64,000 nucleotides of DNA from DTU013 sp964490975. Lineage in GTDB: Bacteria > Bacillota > Clostridia > Acetivibrionales > DTU013. Below the pieces are notes generated by a model that saw only the letters and a program-made list of their open reading frames with translations, had not been told where the DNA came from and ran no database searches. A program made the position numbers and the translations under genes. Location: the NCBI GenBank assembly GCA_964490975.1, contig CAZBEQ010000012.1:14036-78035 (forward strand), in the 5' to 3' direction. Shown here piece by piece: positions 1 through 7,997 of this stretch; the first letter of the stretch is position 1, and the number at the start of each line of letters is the position of its first letter.

Positions 1-2
1 GA

Positions 3-236
3 CCTTGTTTCAGCAGGTTGATGAGTATGCCCATGAGAATCCTGGCGTTTCCTTTGGCAGCCTACATTCTTTTTGCATTTTGGCTTGTAAGACTGATTGT
101 TTTCCTGCAAACAGGCAAAAAGTACAAAAAAATATCCTGGTATAAATTCTACAAGCAGTTTCCAATCAAACAGCCTGTTTCTGTTTTTGTCACATGCATT
201 TCACTGATGTCGTTTATATATTTGCTTTTGATATAA
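3..236 (+). pseudogene. Membrane segment of sensor kinase, out of frame with its kinase domain
   Basis: The frame is open from the left edge to a TAA at 234-236. It encodes two hydrophobic helices separated by a basic loop, the layout of the membrane domain of a two-component sensor kinase. The cytoplasmic coiled coil and kinase domain follow directly but in the next frame (194-1051). The overlap at 194-236 suggests a one-base indel, either a real frameshift or a sequence error; a run of seven T lies just downstream at about 249-255. The 5' part of the gene is outside the window. It could also be an unrelated short membrane ORF, but its placement argues against that. Confidence 0.5.
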
Positions 237-1051
237 ATGCAGGAACTATTTTTTTGACATTATCTCATTTTGTCTTAGCAACGGTATTAGCTGAATATCT
301 GTCAAGGTTTTCGGAAGCAAGAGCCGCCCAATTTGAGAAAATCGCAGAGGACAGGCTGAAAGCAGAGAGGTTAAAAACCGAGCTTATTGCCAATGTATCT
401 CATGATATAAAAACACCTATTACTTCCATAATAAGCTATGCTGACCTTATCAGCAGGCAAAGTACCGAAAACGAGCTGCTGAAGGAATACACTTCGGTGA
501 TACGCACAAAGTCGTTGAGACTGAAGTCATTGATGGAGGATCTGATCGAAGCCAGCAAAGCCGGAACCGGCAATATAAAAATGACGATGGAGACCATTAA
601 TTTTTGTGAGCTTTTGGGGCAGATCATGGGGGAGTTTGACGAGCAGATGGATAAAAATCAGCTTCAGCTCATAGCGAAAATTCCCGAGACAGCAGTGAGT
701 ATTCAAACTGATGGAAGGTATTTGTGGAGGGTCCTGGAGAATGTATTTTCCAATGCGGTCAAATACTCCATGAGCGGGACACGGGTGTATGCTGATCTGT
801 CAAGCACAGGCGATATGCATATTTTCACATTGAAGAACATATCAAAGGACCCGTTGAATATTTCTACAGACGAACTCACCGAACAGTTCGTCAGGGGTGA
901 CCGCGCCCGTTATACCGAGGGCAACGGACTTGGGCTTTACATTGCCAAGAGCCTGACCGAAGCAATGGGCGGACAGTTCAGCATAAACATAACCGGTGAT
1001 CTGTTTGAAGTACAGATATGCTTTAAATATGCATGCTGTCGGATACATTGA
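194..1051 (+). CDS. VanS-like sensor histidine kinase, C-terminal part
   Basis: This is the cytoplasmic half of a two-component histidine kinase, which autophosphorylates on His and passes phosphate to a response regulator. Seen in order: a short hydrophobic stretch, a linker helix, the dimerisation H-box (NVSHDIKTPITSI), an N-box (NVFSNAVKYS) and a glycine box (GNGLGLYIAK). The motif FVRGDRARYTEGNGLGL is typical of VanS/YbdK-like kinases. The first ATG at 194 is probably not a genuine start; the protein most likely continues from the membrane segment in the neighbouring frame (see 3-236). The cognate regulator would lie left of the window. No partner gene is visible downstream. Confidence 0.75.
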   Translation: MHFTDVVYIFAFDINAGTIFLTLSHFVLATVLAEYLSRFSEARAAQFEKIAEDRLKAERLKTELIANVSHDIKTPITSIISYADLISRQSTENELLKEYTSVIRTKSLRLKSLMEDLIEASKAGTGNIKMTMETINFCELLGQIMGEFDEQMDKNQLQLIAKIPETAVSIQTDGRYLWRVLENVFSNAVKYSMSGTRVYADLSSTGDMHIFTLKNISKDPLNISTDELTEQFVRGDRARYTEGNGLGLYIAKSLTEAMGGQFSINITGDLFEVQICFKYACCRIH

Positions 1052-1110
1052 TGATCCATTTATGCTTGTCAGCATTTTTTACCCCGGTTTGTACGACGTA
1101 ATTGCCGGTA

Positions 1111-1191
1111 TCATCCCGCGAGCTCGGCGCGCCGCCTGCTGAAAAAAACTAATGAGATAAGGCATAAGATGCCTATAAATGCCGCTTTCAT
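1111..1191 (-). CDS. Short signal-peptide-like ORF (26 codons), possibly decayed
   Basis: On the minus strand a good ribosome site (GGAGG) lies 6 bases before an ATG that opens a hydrophobic, signal-peptide-like start (MKAAFIGILCLISLVFF). The frame stops after 26 codons. A run of seven A (1142-1148, T on this strand) sits at the end of the hydrophobic part; removing one base would extend the frame by about 40 residues into the 3' end of the kinase gene. It may be a broken small secreted protein or a chance ORF. I do not recognise a family. Confidence 0.2.
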   Translation of the reverse strand: MKAAFIGILCLISLVFFSRRRAELAG

Positions 1192-1369
1192 ATACTGCCT
1201 CCAATCTCAATTTTATGCTTCTTATATTCTAATACTTAGTGATATTTATCCATATTTGAAAATTGCGGACTTTCTTACAGATTATTGCTGTTTTTTGTCA
1301 AAAAAGGTATGCTTTTCACAATGAAGGCCAGCAATTGCTGGATTTGAGAAATCGCAAGCAGAGATGTGC

Positions 1370-1398
1370 TTGACTATATTCACAAAATGATATACAAT
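1370..1398 (+). promoter_or_regulatory. Sigma-A-type promoter of the LarA/UxaA operon
   Basis: A -35 box TTGACT (1370-1375), a 17-base spacer and a -10 box TACAAT (1393-1398). The -10 box lies inside the long palindrome 1380-1449, so a repressor bound there would block RNA polymerase. The start of transcription should fall near 1405, inside the palindrome. Confidence 0.65.
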
Positions 1399-1449
1399 AC
1401 TATTGTATCATGTATACATGGTACAATAGTATTGTATATCATTTTGTGA
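1380..1449. promoter_or_regulatory. 70-bp palindrome, probable multi-site GntR operator
   Basis: Arms 1380-1407 and 1422-1449 are perfect 28-base inverted repeats. The centre 1409-1420 (CATGTATACATG) is itself a perfect palindrome, and the only unpaired pair is T1408/G1421. Each arm also contains its own smaller dyad, ATACAATA-C-TATTGTAT at 1392-1408 and ACAATA-G-TATTGT at 1423-1435. This makes three adjacent two-fold sites. It overlaps the -10 box and precedes the ribosome site of the first gene. The likely ligand is the GntR/FadR-type regulator at 5864-6544 (inference from proximity and from the AT-rich dyads used by that family). Confidence 0.7.
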
Positions 1450-1460
1450 GGGTGATTTAA

Positions 1461-2735
1461 TTGCAAACAATTAGAATTCCTTATTACACATCTCATCTGG
1501 ATCTACATGTTGACGAAAATAACCTCGAAGCTGTTTTACTGCCCAAAATGCACGAATATAAAACTGAAAAGACAGAGCAGGAAATTATTCGTGATGCTTT
1601 GGCAAATCCTATCGGTTCAAAAACATTGGTGGAAATTGCGAAAGGCAAGAAGCGCATAACATTGGTTACAAGCGATCACACAAGAGCAGTTCCGAGTAAA
1701 ATCACTCTGCCGATACTACTTGAAGAAATACGTAAGGGCAGCCCGGATGCTGAGATCACTATTCTGATTGCTACCGGCCTTCACAGGGCAACTACAGAAG
1801 CCGAACAAAGAAAAATGTTCGGGGATGTAATTGTTGATAATGAGAAGATTGTCGTTCATGATGCTTTTAAAGAAGAGGACATGAGGAAAATCTGCACATT
1901 GCCATCCGGCGCAGAGTTTGTGGTTAACCATCTGGCGGTAGACTGTGATTTGCTTTTGACAGAGGGCTTTATAGAGCCACACTTTTTTGCCGGATTTTCA
2001 GGCGGAAGGAAAAGCATATTGCCGGGAATCTGTTCCAAGGAAACTGTAAATGAAAACCATTCATACAAAGCTATAGCTCATCCAAAGGCTGCCGCAGGTG
2101 TTACTGACGGGAATCCTATTCATGAAGACATGTTATATGCCGCACGTAAGGTAAATGTTCAGTTTACATTTAATGTTGCATTGGATGGGAACAAAAAAAT
2201 TATTGCTGCATTTGCAGGTGAATTGGCCGAATCACATAAGCAGGGCAGCGAGTTTATAAGAAAATTATCGCAGGTCCGGAAGGTTACAGGAGATATAGTA
2301 GTTACCAGTAACGGAGGATACCCGCTTGACCAGAATCTTTACCAGTCACCCAAGGCTGTAGCTACTGCAGAGGTGTGCGCAGGGGATGACGGCATTATTA
2401 TAATGTGTGCCTCTTGCTTTGACGGCATTGGCGGAACACATTTTGAAGAGCTGATGCTTTCCGGCACTATTGATGAAATAACTGAAAAATTATCAAAAAT
2501 CCCTCCCAGGGAAACTATCCCTGAACAGTGGTGCGCACAGATATTTTCACGCATTCTTAAAAAGCATAAAATCATACTTGTTACAACATATCTTGACCAT
2601 GAGCTTGTGCGGAAGGTAAATATGATTCCTGCATCAAGCCCTGACGAAGCTCTTGATATTGCCTACGGCATTAAGGGAAGGGATGCCCGCGTTGTTGTAA
2701 TCCCTGATGGCGTAGCTGTAATGGCAGTCAATTAA
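1461..2735 (+). CDS. LarA-superfamily nickel-pincer 2-hydroxyacid racemase/epimerase
   Basis: LarA enzymes invert the configuration at C2 of 2-hydroxy acids using a nickel-pincer nucleotide tethered to a lysine. The 424-residue length is normal for the family. Four key residues sit at the same positions as in Lactobacillus plantarum LarA: catalytic His108 (ATGLHRATT) and His174 (EPHFFAGFSGG), cofactor-anchoring Lys184 (GGRKS) and Ni-ligand His200 (ENHS). The start is TTG at 1461, placed by GAGGGTGAT just before it. The superfamily includes lactate, malate, gluconate and short-chain aldonate enzymes. With a UxaA-type dehydratase and GntP permease downstream, an aldonate C2-epimerase is more likely than a lactate racemase (inference). 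The cofactor genes larB, larC and larE are not in the window. Confidence 0.85.
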   Translation: MQTIRIPYYTSHLDLHVDENNLEAVLLPKMHEYKTEKTEQEIIRDALANPIGSKTLVEIAKGKKRITLVTSDHTRAVPSKITLPILLEEIRKGSPDAEITILIATGLHRATTEAEQRKMFGDVIVDNEKIVVHDAFKEEDMRKICTLPSGAEFVVNHLAVDCDLLLTEGFIEPHFFAGFSGGRKSILPGICSKETVNENHSYKAIAHPKAAAGVTDGNPIHEDMLYAARKVNVQFTFNVALDGNKKIIAAFAGELAESHKQGSEFIRKLSQVRKVTGDIVVTSNGGYPLDQNLYQSPKAVATAEVCAGDDGIIIMCASCFDGIGGTHFEELMLSGTIDEITEKLSKIPPRETIPEQWCAQIFSRILKKHKIILVTTYLDHELVRKVNMIPASSPDEALDIAYGIKGRDARVVVIPDGVAVMAVN

Positions 2736-2770
2736 TAAATATTAACTTATCATAAAAGGAGGTATGAAAA

Positions 2771-3088
2771 ATGGATCAGAAGCTTGCACTGAGAGTAACT
2801 TACAAGGATAACGTTGCTACAATATTTGCAGAAGTTTCGGCCAATACCAGTGTTGAGGTAAGGGATAAGAAAGGCAACAGCGAGGTTATAACCGCAAATG
2901 ACGACATTCCGTACGGACATAAGATTGCGGTTGTTAATATTGCAATCGGAGAAATAATTTTCAAGTATGGAGAGGAAATTGGAGTAGCAACTAAAGAAAT
3001 TAAAAAAGGTGACTATGTGCATGTCCACAATCTCGACAGCATGCGCGGACGTGGAGATTTACAGGATAATAGAAAGGGGGATGAGTAG
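2771..3088 (+). CDS. UxaA-type dehydratase, small SAF-domain subunit
   Basis: This 105-residue protein matches the N-terminal SAF domain of altronate/galactarate dehydratases (UxaA, GarD) and the small subunit SuyA of sulfolactate sulfo-lyase. The features are the DNVAT segment, the central DDIPYGHKIAV motif that normally carries a metal-binding His, and the closing GDYVHVHNLDS. In UxaA and GarD this domain is fused to the catalytic part; here it is a separate gene, two bases before the large subunit. A strong AGGAGG (2757-2762) sets the start. It presumably forms a complex with the 3091-4254 product. Confidence 0.85.
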   Translation: MDQKLALRVTYKDNVATIFAEVSANTSVEVRDKKGNSEVITANDDIPYGHKIAVVNIAIGEIIFKYGEEIGVATKEIKKGDYVHVHNLDSMRGRGDLQDNRKGDE

Positions 3089-3090
3089 TT

Positions 3091-4254
3091 ATGCAATTTA
3101 TGGGATATAAAAGGCCTAACGGGAAAGTAGGCGCCCGTAATCAAGTGGCGATTATTCCTTCTGTTGTTTGTGCAAATGATGTTGCTCAGGCTATAATGGC
3201 TCATACTAAAAACACTGTAGGTTATTTTCATCATCAGGGCTGTTGTCAGCTTCCGCCGGATCTTGAACGTGTCACACAAACACTGATAGGTCTGGGATGC
3301 AGCCCCAATGTTGGTGCAGCTCTTGTAGTAAGTCTGGGGTGTGAAGGAACTGATCATGAACGTTTAGTTGAGGAAATAAGAAAGACAGGTAAACCGGTCG
3401 AAATCATACGTATTCAGGAATTAGGTGGTACAAGCCGTGCTATTGCGGCAGGTATTGATGAGGCGCAGAGAATGTCCATAGCTATATCCGGCCAGCAAAG
3501 AGAGCTTGTTGATATAAGCAATTTGGTTATGGCAATTAAATGCGGTGCTTCCGATGCGACTTCAGGTATGGCTTCAAATTGCGTTATCGGATATGTGGCA
3601 GATAAGATTGTTGATCTGGGCGGAACTGTGGTGTTTGGTGAGACCACTGAATTCATCGGCGCGGAGCATATATTGGCAAAAAGAGCAAGAACACCAGAAA
3701 TAGGACAAAAGATCATTGATATTGTTGATAAAATGGAAGCAAGGGCAAGATCACTGGGATGTGATATGCGTAAGGGCCAGCCTACCCCGGGAAATATTGC
3801 AGGCGGATTGAGCTCCATCGAGGAAAAATCACTTGGGGCAATAGTTAAATCGGGCACAAGGACAATTGAAGGCGTACTTGAATATTCTGAAATGATTACC
3901 GACCATAAGGGGCTTTGGATTAAGGATACACCCGGACGTGAGCCTGAAATATTGACAGGTATGGCATGTACCGGTGCACAGTGCATGTTGTTTTCAACCG
4001 GAAGGGGCGCTCCCCAGGGATTCCCGACAATGCCCGTAGTAAAAATATGCGGTAATCCAAACACATATGAGAGAATGCAGCATGATATGGACATCAATGC
4101 CGGGCTCATTATAAAAGGTGAAAAGACCATTGAGCAGGTTGGTGAAGAGGCATTTGAGTATATGCTTCGTGTTTTGTCAGGCGAGACAACAAAAAATGAA
4201 ACTCTCGGTTATTATGGCTCAATAGAGATATTCCCGATTGGACCGGTAATATAA
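3091..4254 (+). CDS. UxaA-type dehydratase, large catalytic subunit
   Basis: The 387-residue protein matches the C-terminal domain of the UxaA/GarD/SuyB family, which removes water (or sulfite in SuyB) from sugar acids or sulfolactate with Fe2+. It starts in the family style (GYKRPNGKVGARN) and has the Cys-rich HHQGCCQL, the KCGASDATSGMASN segment corresponding to the usual KCGGSD motif, and MACTGAQCMLFSTGRGAPQG near the end. It is translated from an ATG two bases after the small subunit, probably coupled. The substrate cannot be read from the sequence. Altronate-like aldonates are the simplest guess because of the GntP permease. An ATG at 3100 is an alternative start. Confidence 0.85.
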   Translation: MQFMGYKRPNGKVGARNQVAIIPSVVCANDVAQAIMAHTKNTVGYFHHQGCCQLPPDLERVTQTLIGLGCSPNVGAALVVSLGCEGTDHERLVEEIRKTGKPVEIIRIQELGGTSRAIAAGIDEAQRMSIAISGQQRELVDISNLVMAIKCGASDATSGMASNCVIGYVADKIVDLGGTVVFGETTEFIGAEHILAKRARTPEIGQKIIDIVDKMEARARSLGCDMRKGQPTPGNIAGGLSSIEEKSLGAIVKSGTRTIEGVLEYSEMITDHKGLWIKDTPGREPEILTGMACTGAQCMLFSTGRGAPQGFPTMPVVKICGNPNTYERMQHDMDINAGLIIKGEKTIEQVGEEAFEYMLRVLSGETTKNETLGYYGSIEIFPIGPVI

Positions 4255-4377
4255 TTACTTCTTTATTTTATTTTAGTTTTCTTATACAAGTGCAACATTC
4301 CAGCAATTAACACAACAGCTGTAGAACTTTTTTAAGTATAATTAAAAATACTAGGAAACTAAGAATGGAGGGTTTAT

Positions 4378-5784
4378 ATGGGTCCTGTTCCTGCTTTACT
4401 AATAGGTATTGCTTTGCTATTGATCCTTGTTATAAAAACTAAAATTCAGGCTTTCCCTGCACTTGTGATCTCCGCTCTTGCAATAGGGCTCCTTTCAGGT
4501 CTCAGTGCTGGCGATGCTATTTCAGCAGTGACTGCCGGATTTGGCAACACAATGACCAGTATTGGTATAGTTATCGGTCTTGGCTGTGTTATGGGCAAGT
4601 TCATGGAAAAGAGCGGTGCTGCAAAGAAAATGGCACTTACTATTCTAAAGCTTGTTGGTATTAAAAAAGCTGATATTGTTTTAGGACTTACAGGTTTTTT
4701 GGTATCCATCCCTGTATTTTGTGACTCAGGTTTTGTTATCCTTTCTTCTCTTGCAAAGGAATTTTCCAGACTTACTAAAAAATCAATGATACTAATAGGC
4801 GGAATGCTTGGCATGGGTCTTTATATAACTCACTTCCTTGTTCCGCCAACGCCTGGTCCGCTCGCTGTTGCAAGTACATTTGGCATTGATATCGGCTTGT
4901 TTATACTTTGTGGTCTTGCTTTATCAATTCCCTTGTTCATCGCTGCAGTCTTCTTCTTCCGATGGATATCAAAGAAATTTGAAGCCATTATCCCTGAGAG
5001 AGATGAAGAGGATCTGAAAAAGCTTTCACCTGAGCAAAGAGAAGTTCTTGCTAAAATTGAAGCTAAACAGGCAAAAGGCCTGGAGTTAACAAGTGAGGAC
5101 TTTGGCGAGATGCTCAAGGACGATACGCTTCCTCCGGCAGGCATATCCTTTGCTACATTGCTCGTTCCTGTACTTCTTATTCTTGCAAATACTATAGCAG
5201 ATATCGCAAAGCTTGAAGGAACAGCAGCATATATTTTTGATCTTATCGGTACTCCTGTAACTGCAATATTTATATCGGTTCTTATATCAATATATCTGCT
5301 TTCAAGGAAACTCACAAAGGAAGAATGTATAAAGATAACTGAAGCGGCTCTTGCAGATGCTGGTCTTATAGCGTTTGTAACTGCAGCAGGCGGTTCACTT
5401 GGCAATGTTATCAAGGTAACCGGTGCAGGTACCATAATGGCGGAAGGTATTGTTTCTGCAAGTCTTCCTGTTATTTTCGTCCCATTGCTTGTCGGAACGA
5501 TCCTTCGTTTCCCGCAGGGCTCAGGTACTGTTGCTATGATCACCGGTTCTGCGATCTTAGCTCCTATGCTTCCGACATTAGGCATTAACCCGGTAATCGC
5601 AGGTCTTGCAATATGTACTACTGCAATGTGCCCGTCCTATCTTAATGATTCATATTTCTGGGTTGTTACAAGGTTCAGCGGACTGCCTGTGAAAACTTCA
5701 CTAAAATCGTGGTCTATTGGTACAATTTTTATACCCATAGTAGGCTCTATAATACTCATTGCTATAAATGCATTATTCTTTTAG
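4378..5784 (+). CDS. GntP-family gluconate/sugar-acid permease
   Basis: A 468-residue, very hydrophobic protein with about 12 to 14 membrane helices. Family signatures include VSIPVFCDSGFVIL, HFLVPPTPGPLAVA and RFPQGSGTVAMITG, as seen in GntP, GntT, DsdX and related proton symporters for gluconate, D-serine or glycerate. A soluble charged loop (about residues 200-245) lies between the two halves, normal for the family. The start is ATG at 4378 after GGAGGG. It is the fourth gene of the operon and presumably imports the substrate of the epimerase and dehydratase. It is followed by a strong terminator at 5830-5856, shared with the convergent regulator gene. Confidence 0.9.
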   Translation: MGPVPALLIGIALLLILVIKTKIQAFPALVISALAIGLLSGLSAGDAISAVTAGFGNTMTSIGIVIGLGCVMGKFMEKSGAAKKMALTILKLVGIKKADIVLGLTGFLVSIPVFCDSGFVILSSLAKEFSRLTKKSMILIGGMLGMGLYITHFLVPPTPGPLAVASTFGIDIGLFILCGLALSIPLFIAAVFFFRWISKKFEAIIPERDEEDLKKLSPEQREVLAKIEAKQAKGLELTSEDFGEMLKDDTLPPAGISFATLLVPVLLILANTIADIAKLEGTAAYIFDLIGTPVTAIFISVLISIYLLSRKLTKEECIKITEAALADAGLIAFVTAAGGSLGNVIKVTGAGTIMAEGIVSASLPVIFVPLLVGTILRFPQGSGTVAMITGSAILAPMLPTLGINPVIAGLAICTTAMCPSYLNDSYFWVVTRFSGLPVKTSLKSWSIGTIFIPIVGSIILIAINALFF

Positions 5785-5829
5785 GTTGAAAATTAAATTC
5801 AGAAGCATTTGTATAAGAGTTTCACTTCT

Positions 5830-5856
5830 CCCCCCGGCTATGCCGGGGGGCTTTTT
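5830..5856. terminator. Strong intrinsic terminator after GntP
   Basis: Nine-bp GC stem (5830-5838 with 5842-5850), a three-base TAT loop, and a T run at 5852-5856. It closes the LarA operon and separates it from the convergent gntR gene. Confidence 0.9.
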
Positions 5857-5863
5857 ATATGTA

Positions 5864-6544
5864 CTAAACAGTGTGCATGCTCTTCATGCTGGACATATAT
5901 TCAAGTATTTTGTCTCGTGCCAGTTGTAAATGTATTTTATTTATCCTGTCAGCTTCCATAACATCTCCCTTTAAAATGTTATGGACAATGTTAAGGTGTT
6001 CCTTTAAAGAGTCATCAAATCTTTGCTGATCCGTAAGTGAATATATCCTGAATTGCTGTGTCATTGACGATACCTTTTCATAGGTCGATTGCACAAGTAA
6101 ATTGCCGCCAAGGCTAATAATCAAATTATGCAGCTTGGCATCCAGCTTTGTATATAGCTGTAGATTACTTTCATAATGGGCCTTTTTTAGATTACAAATA
6201 AACTCCAAGAAAACCTTTTTATTTTCATCGGTCAAGTTGTCGAAGGATTTTTTTATCGCATACGATTCCAGCATAACACGTAAATCGAAAATATCTTCAA
6301 TGTCTTTTGGGGTTATTTCCTTTACAAATACGCCCTTATTTGGCACGTTTATAACAAGACCATCGCTGGCAAGCTGTCGAAGCGCTTCGCGCACAGGAGA
6401 ACGGCTGACGTTCAGCTCATTTGCCAGTTCATTTTCCTGCAGCCACTTACCCGGTTCATAAATCCCGTTGCATATCTGTTTTTTTAAAATCTGATATACT
6501 TGTTCTTTTATAGTATTAGCAATAGGACGCGATAAATTTGACAT
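5864..6544 (-). CDS. FadR-subfamily GntR transcriptional regulator (FCD domain)
   Basis: A 226-residue regulator. Residues 1-75 form the winged helix-turn-helix typical of GntR proteins (LQENELANELNVSRSPVREA). Residues 80-215 form the all-helical FCD ligand domain, with the usual metal/carboxylate ligands Asp135, His139 (DAKLH), His183 or His188, and His205. FCD regulators sense sugar acids and other carboxylates. It is convergent with the LarA-UxaA-GntP operon and the palindrome at 1380-1449 is its probable operator. The ligand is probably the imported acid or its dehydration product (inference). Confidence 0.9.
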   Translation of the reverse strand: MSNLSRPIANTIKEQVYQILKKQICNGIYEPGKWLQENELANELNVSRSPVREALRQLASDGLVINVPNKGVFVKEITPKDIEDIFDLRVMLESYAIKKSFDNLTDENKKVFLEFICNLKKAHYESNLQLYTKLDAKLHNLIISLGGNLLVQSTYEKVSSMTQQFRIYSLTDQQRFDDSLKEHLNIVHNILKGDVMEADRINKIHLQLARDKILEYMSSMKSMHTV

Positions 6545-6580
6545 ATGATTTATACCCCTGTAGTACTTTGTAATAATATC

Positions 6581-6608
6581 ATTATAACTAAGATAATAAT
6601 TAAATCAA
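6581..6608 (-). promoter_or_regulatory. Promoter of the gntR gene
   Basis: On the minus strand: -35 TTGATT (6603-6608), a 16-base spacer and -10 TATAAT (6581-6586), about 40 bases before the ATG. I see no copy of the 1380-1449 dyads here, so autoregulation is not obvious. Confidence 0.5.
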
Positions 6609-6657
6609 TAATCGAGATAAAGATTACCTCTTGTGAGTAAATTTTGAGAAATTAAAA

Positions 6658-6777
6658 ATGGTAAATGGACAGGCTGAGGAAATGGATACGGAAGCGATCC
6701 TTAAAGATGGCAGGACATGTATACCTATGAGGGCTGTAGTGCAAGCTTTGCGGTACTGCAAATATCAGGACGAGTGA
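6658..6777 (+). pseudogene. Fragment of a copper-amine-oxidase N-terminal-like (stalk) domain
   Basis: A 39-codon reading frame whose translation VNGQAEEMDTEAILKDGRTC-IPMRAVVQALRY closely follows the repeat found in secreted Clostridia proteins with copper amine oxidase N-terminal-like domains (VNG, then KDGRT, then P-R, then A-AL). It starts with an ATG and stops at TGA without signal peptide, so it is likely a relic of a larger surface protein gene. It lies between gntR and the GH43 gene. Confidence 0.5.
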
Positions 6778-6806
6778 AAAAAATAAAAAATAAAAAAGAA
6801 AAACGG

Positions 6807-6834
6807 TTTGAAGTCTTCTTAAGCTTGGTATAAT
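6807..6834 (+). promoter_or_regulatory. Probable promoter of the GH43 gene
   Basis: A weak -35 TTTGAA (6807-6812) with a 16-base spacer to a perfect -10 TATAAT (6829-6834), about 45 bases upstream of the start codon. Confidence 0.4.
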
Positions 6835-6879
6835 ATTAATAAATATACATCTACATAATTTTTTATAGGAGAAAACAAA

Positions 6880-7860
6880 ATGAACAATCCTGCAAAGCCG
6901 AATGGACCATTAGTGACCCATATTTATACGGCAGATCCTTCTGCTCACGTGTTTGATGGGAAAATATACATTTATCCCTCTCACGATCTCGATTTGGATA
7001 TAGCCTCAAATGACAATGGCGATCAGTATATGATGGAAGATTATCACATATTGTCCATGGACAGTATAGATTCACCTTGTGTTGACAATGGGGAAGCGCT
7101 GAATATCAGGGATATTCCATGGGCATCTGTTCAACTATGGGCTCCTGATGCTGCTTATAAAAACAATACATATTATTTATATTTTCCGGTAAGGGACAAG
7201 AACGGAATTTTCCATCTCGGAGTTGCCACAAGCCCGAATCCGGCAGGATCTTTTGTTCCTCAGGCAGAGCCGATCCCCGGAAGCTTCAGCATAGATCCGG
7301 CTGTATTGGTTGATGATGACAACAGAGCATATATTTATTTTGGAGGCCTCTGGGGAGGACAGCTGGAAAAGTGGAAAAACGGCAGCTTTGATCCTGAAGG
7401 CGGGGAATCGGCTGCGACAGAACCGGCTCTGGGCCCAAGAGTAGCGGAGTTGAGTGATGACATGCTTACTTTTAAAGAGGCGCCTGCTCAGATATCCATC
7501 GTGGATGCAGACGGCAAGCCCATTCTCGCCGGCGACGAGGAAAGAAGGTATTTTGAAGGTCCCTGGATGCATAAATATAATGGATACTATTACCTGTCCT
7601 ATTCTACCGGAACGACCCATTATATCGTTTATGCAATCAGCAAAGATCCAAAGGGACCGTTTGTGTATAAGGGCAAAATACTTACTCCGGTAATCGGCTG
7701 GACAACACATCATTCAATAGTTGAGTTCAAGGGTAAGTGGTACCTGTTCTACCATGACAGCTCACTGTCGGGTGGACAGGACAACAAGCGCTGTGTCAAG
7801 TTTACCGAGCTGAAATACAATGAAGATGGGACCATCCAGACGATTGAACCGTATAAGTAA
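6880..7860 (+). CDS. Glycoside hydrolase family 43, cytoplasmic
   Basis: GH43 enzymes are inverting five-bladed beta-propeller glycosidases, mostly beta-xylosidases and alpha-L-arabinofuranosidases. The three catalytic acids are visible: Asp19 in YTADPSAHVFDGK (general base), Asp139 in SIDPAVLVDDD (pKa modulator) and Glu226 in YFEGPWMHKY (general acid). At 326 residues it is a bare catalytic domain. There is no signal peptide or carbohydrate-binding module, so it should act inside the cell on imported oligosaccharides. The start has AGGAG at a good distance. No transporter or regulator gene adjoins it. The exact substrate is unknown. Confidence 0.9.
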   Translation: MNNPAKPNGPLVTHIYTADPSAHVFDGKIYIYPSHDLDLDIASNDNGDQYMMEDYHILSMDSIDSPCVDNGEALNIRDIPWASVQLWAPDAAYKNNTYYLYFPVRDKNGIFHLGVATSPNPAGSFVPQAEPIPGSFSIDPAVLVDDDNRAYIYFGGLWGGQLEKWKNGSFDPEGGESAATEPALGPRVAELSDDMLTFKEAPAQISIVDADGKPILAGDEERRYFEGPWMHKYNGYYYLSYSTGTTHYIVYAISKDPKGPFVYKGKILTPVIGWTTHHSIVEFKGKWYLFYHDSSLSGGQDNKRCVKFTELKYNEDGTIQTIEPYK

Positions 7861-7938
7861 ATCGACGTAGGGTGATTGAATCAGTAGTATTTAGAAGACT
7901 ACAGGCTATGGAAAATACTTGATAATTATTTAAAAAGC

Positions 7939-7967
7939 TTGTACAAGTAAACAATAAATGCTATATT
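7939..7967 (+). promoter_or_regulatory. Promoter of the riboswitch-cheY-cheW-mcp unit
   Basis: -35 TTGTAC (7939-7944), a 17-base spacer and -10 TATATT (7962-7967). Transcription would begin near 7974, about 25 bases before the c-di-GMP-I aptamer. Confidence 0.55.
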
Positions 7968-7994
7968 AACAATACAAACTTAATATAGCATTTT
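7957..7994 (+). terminator. AT-rich inverted repeat, possible terminator of the GH43 gene
   Basis: Perfect 12-bp arms (7957-7968 and 7981-7992) with a 12-base loop and T residues following. It could terminate transcription from the GH43 gene. Its left arm also contains the -10 box of the next promoter, so it may instead bind a regulator. Confidence 0.4.
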
Positions 7995-7997
7995 GAT

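Noticed and set aside
2771..4254. Sulfolactate sulfo-lyase (SuyAB) assignment
   Set aside because: The split layout is the same, but GntP and LarA fit sugar acids as well. The substrate cannot be decided from sequence, so only the family is called.
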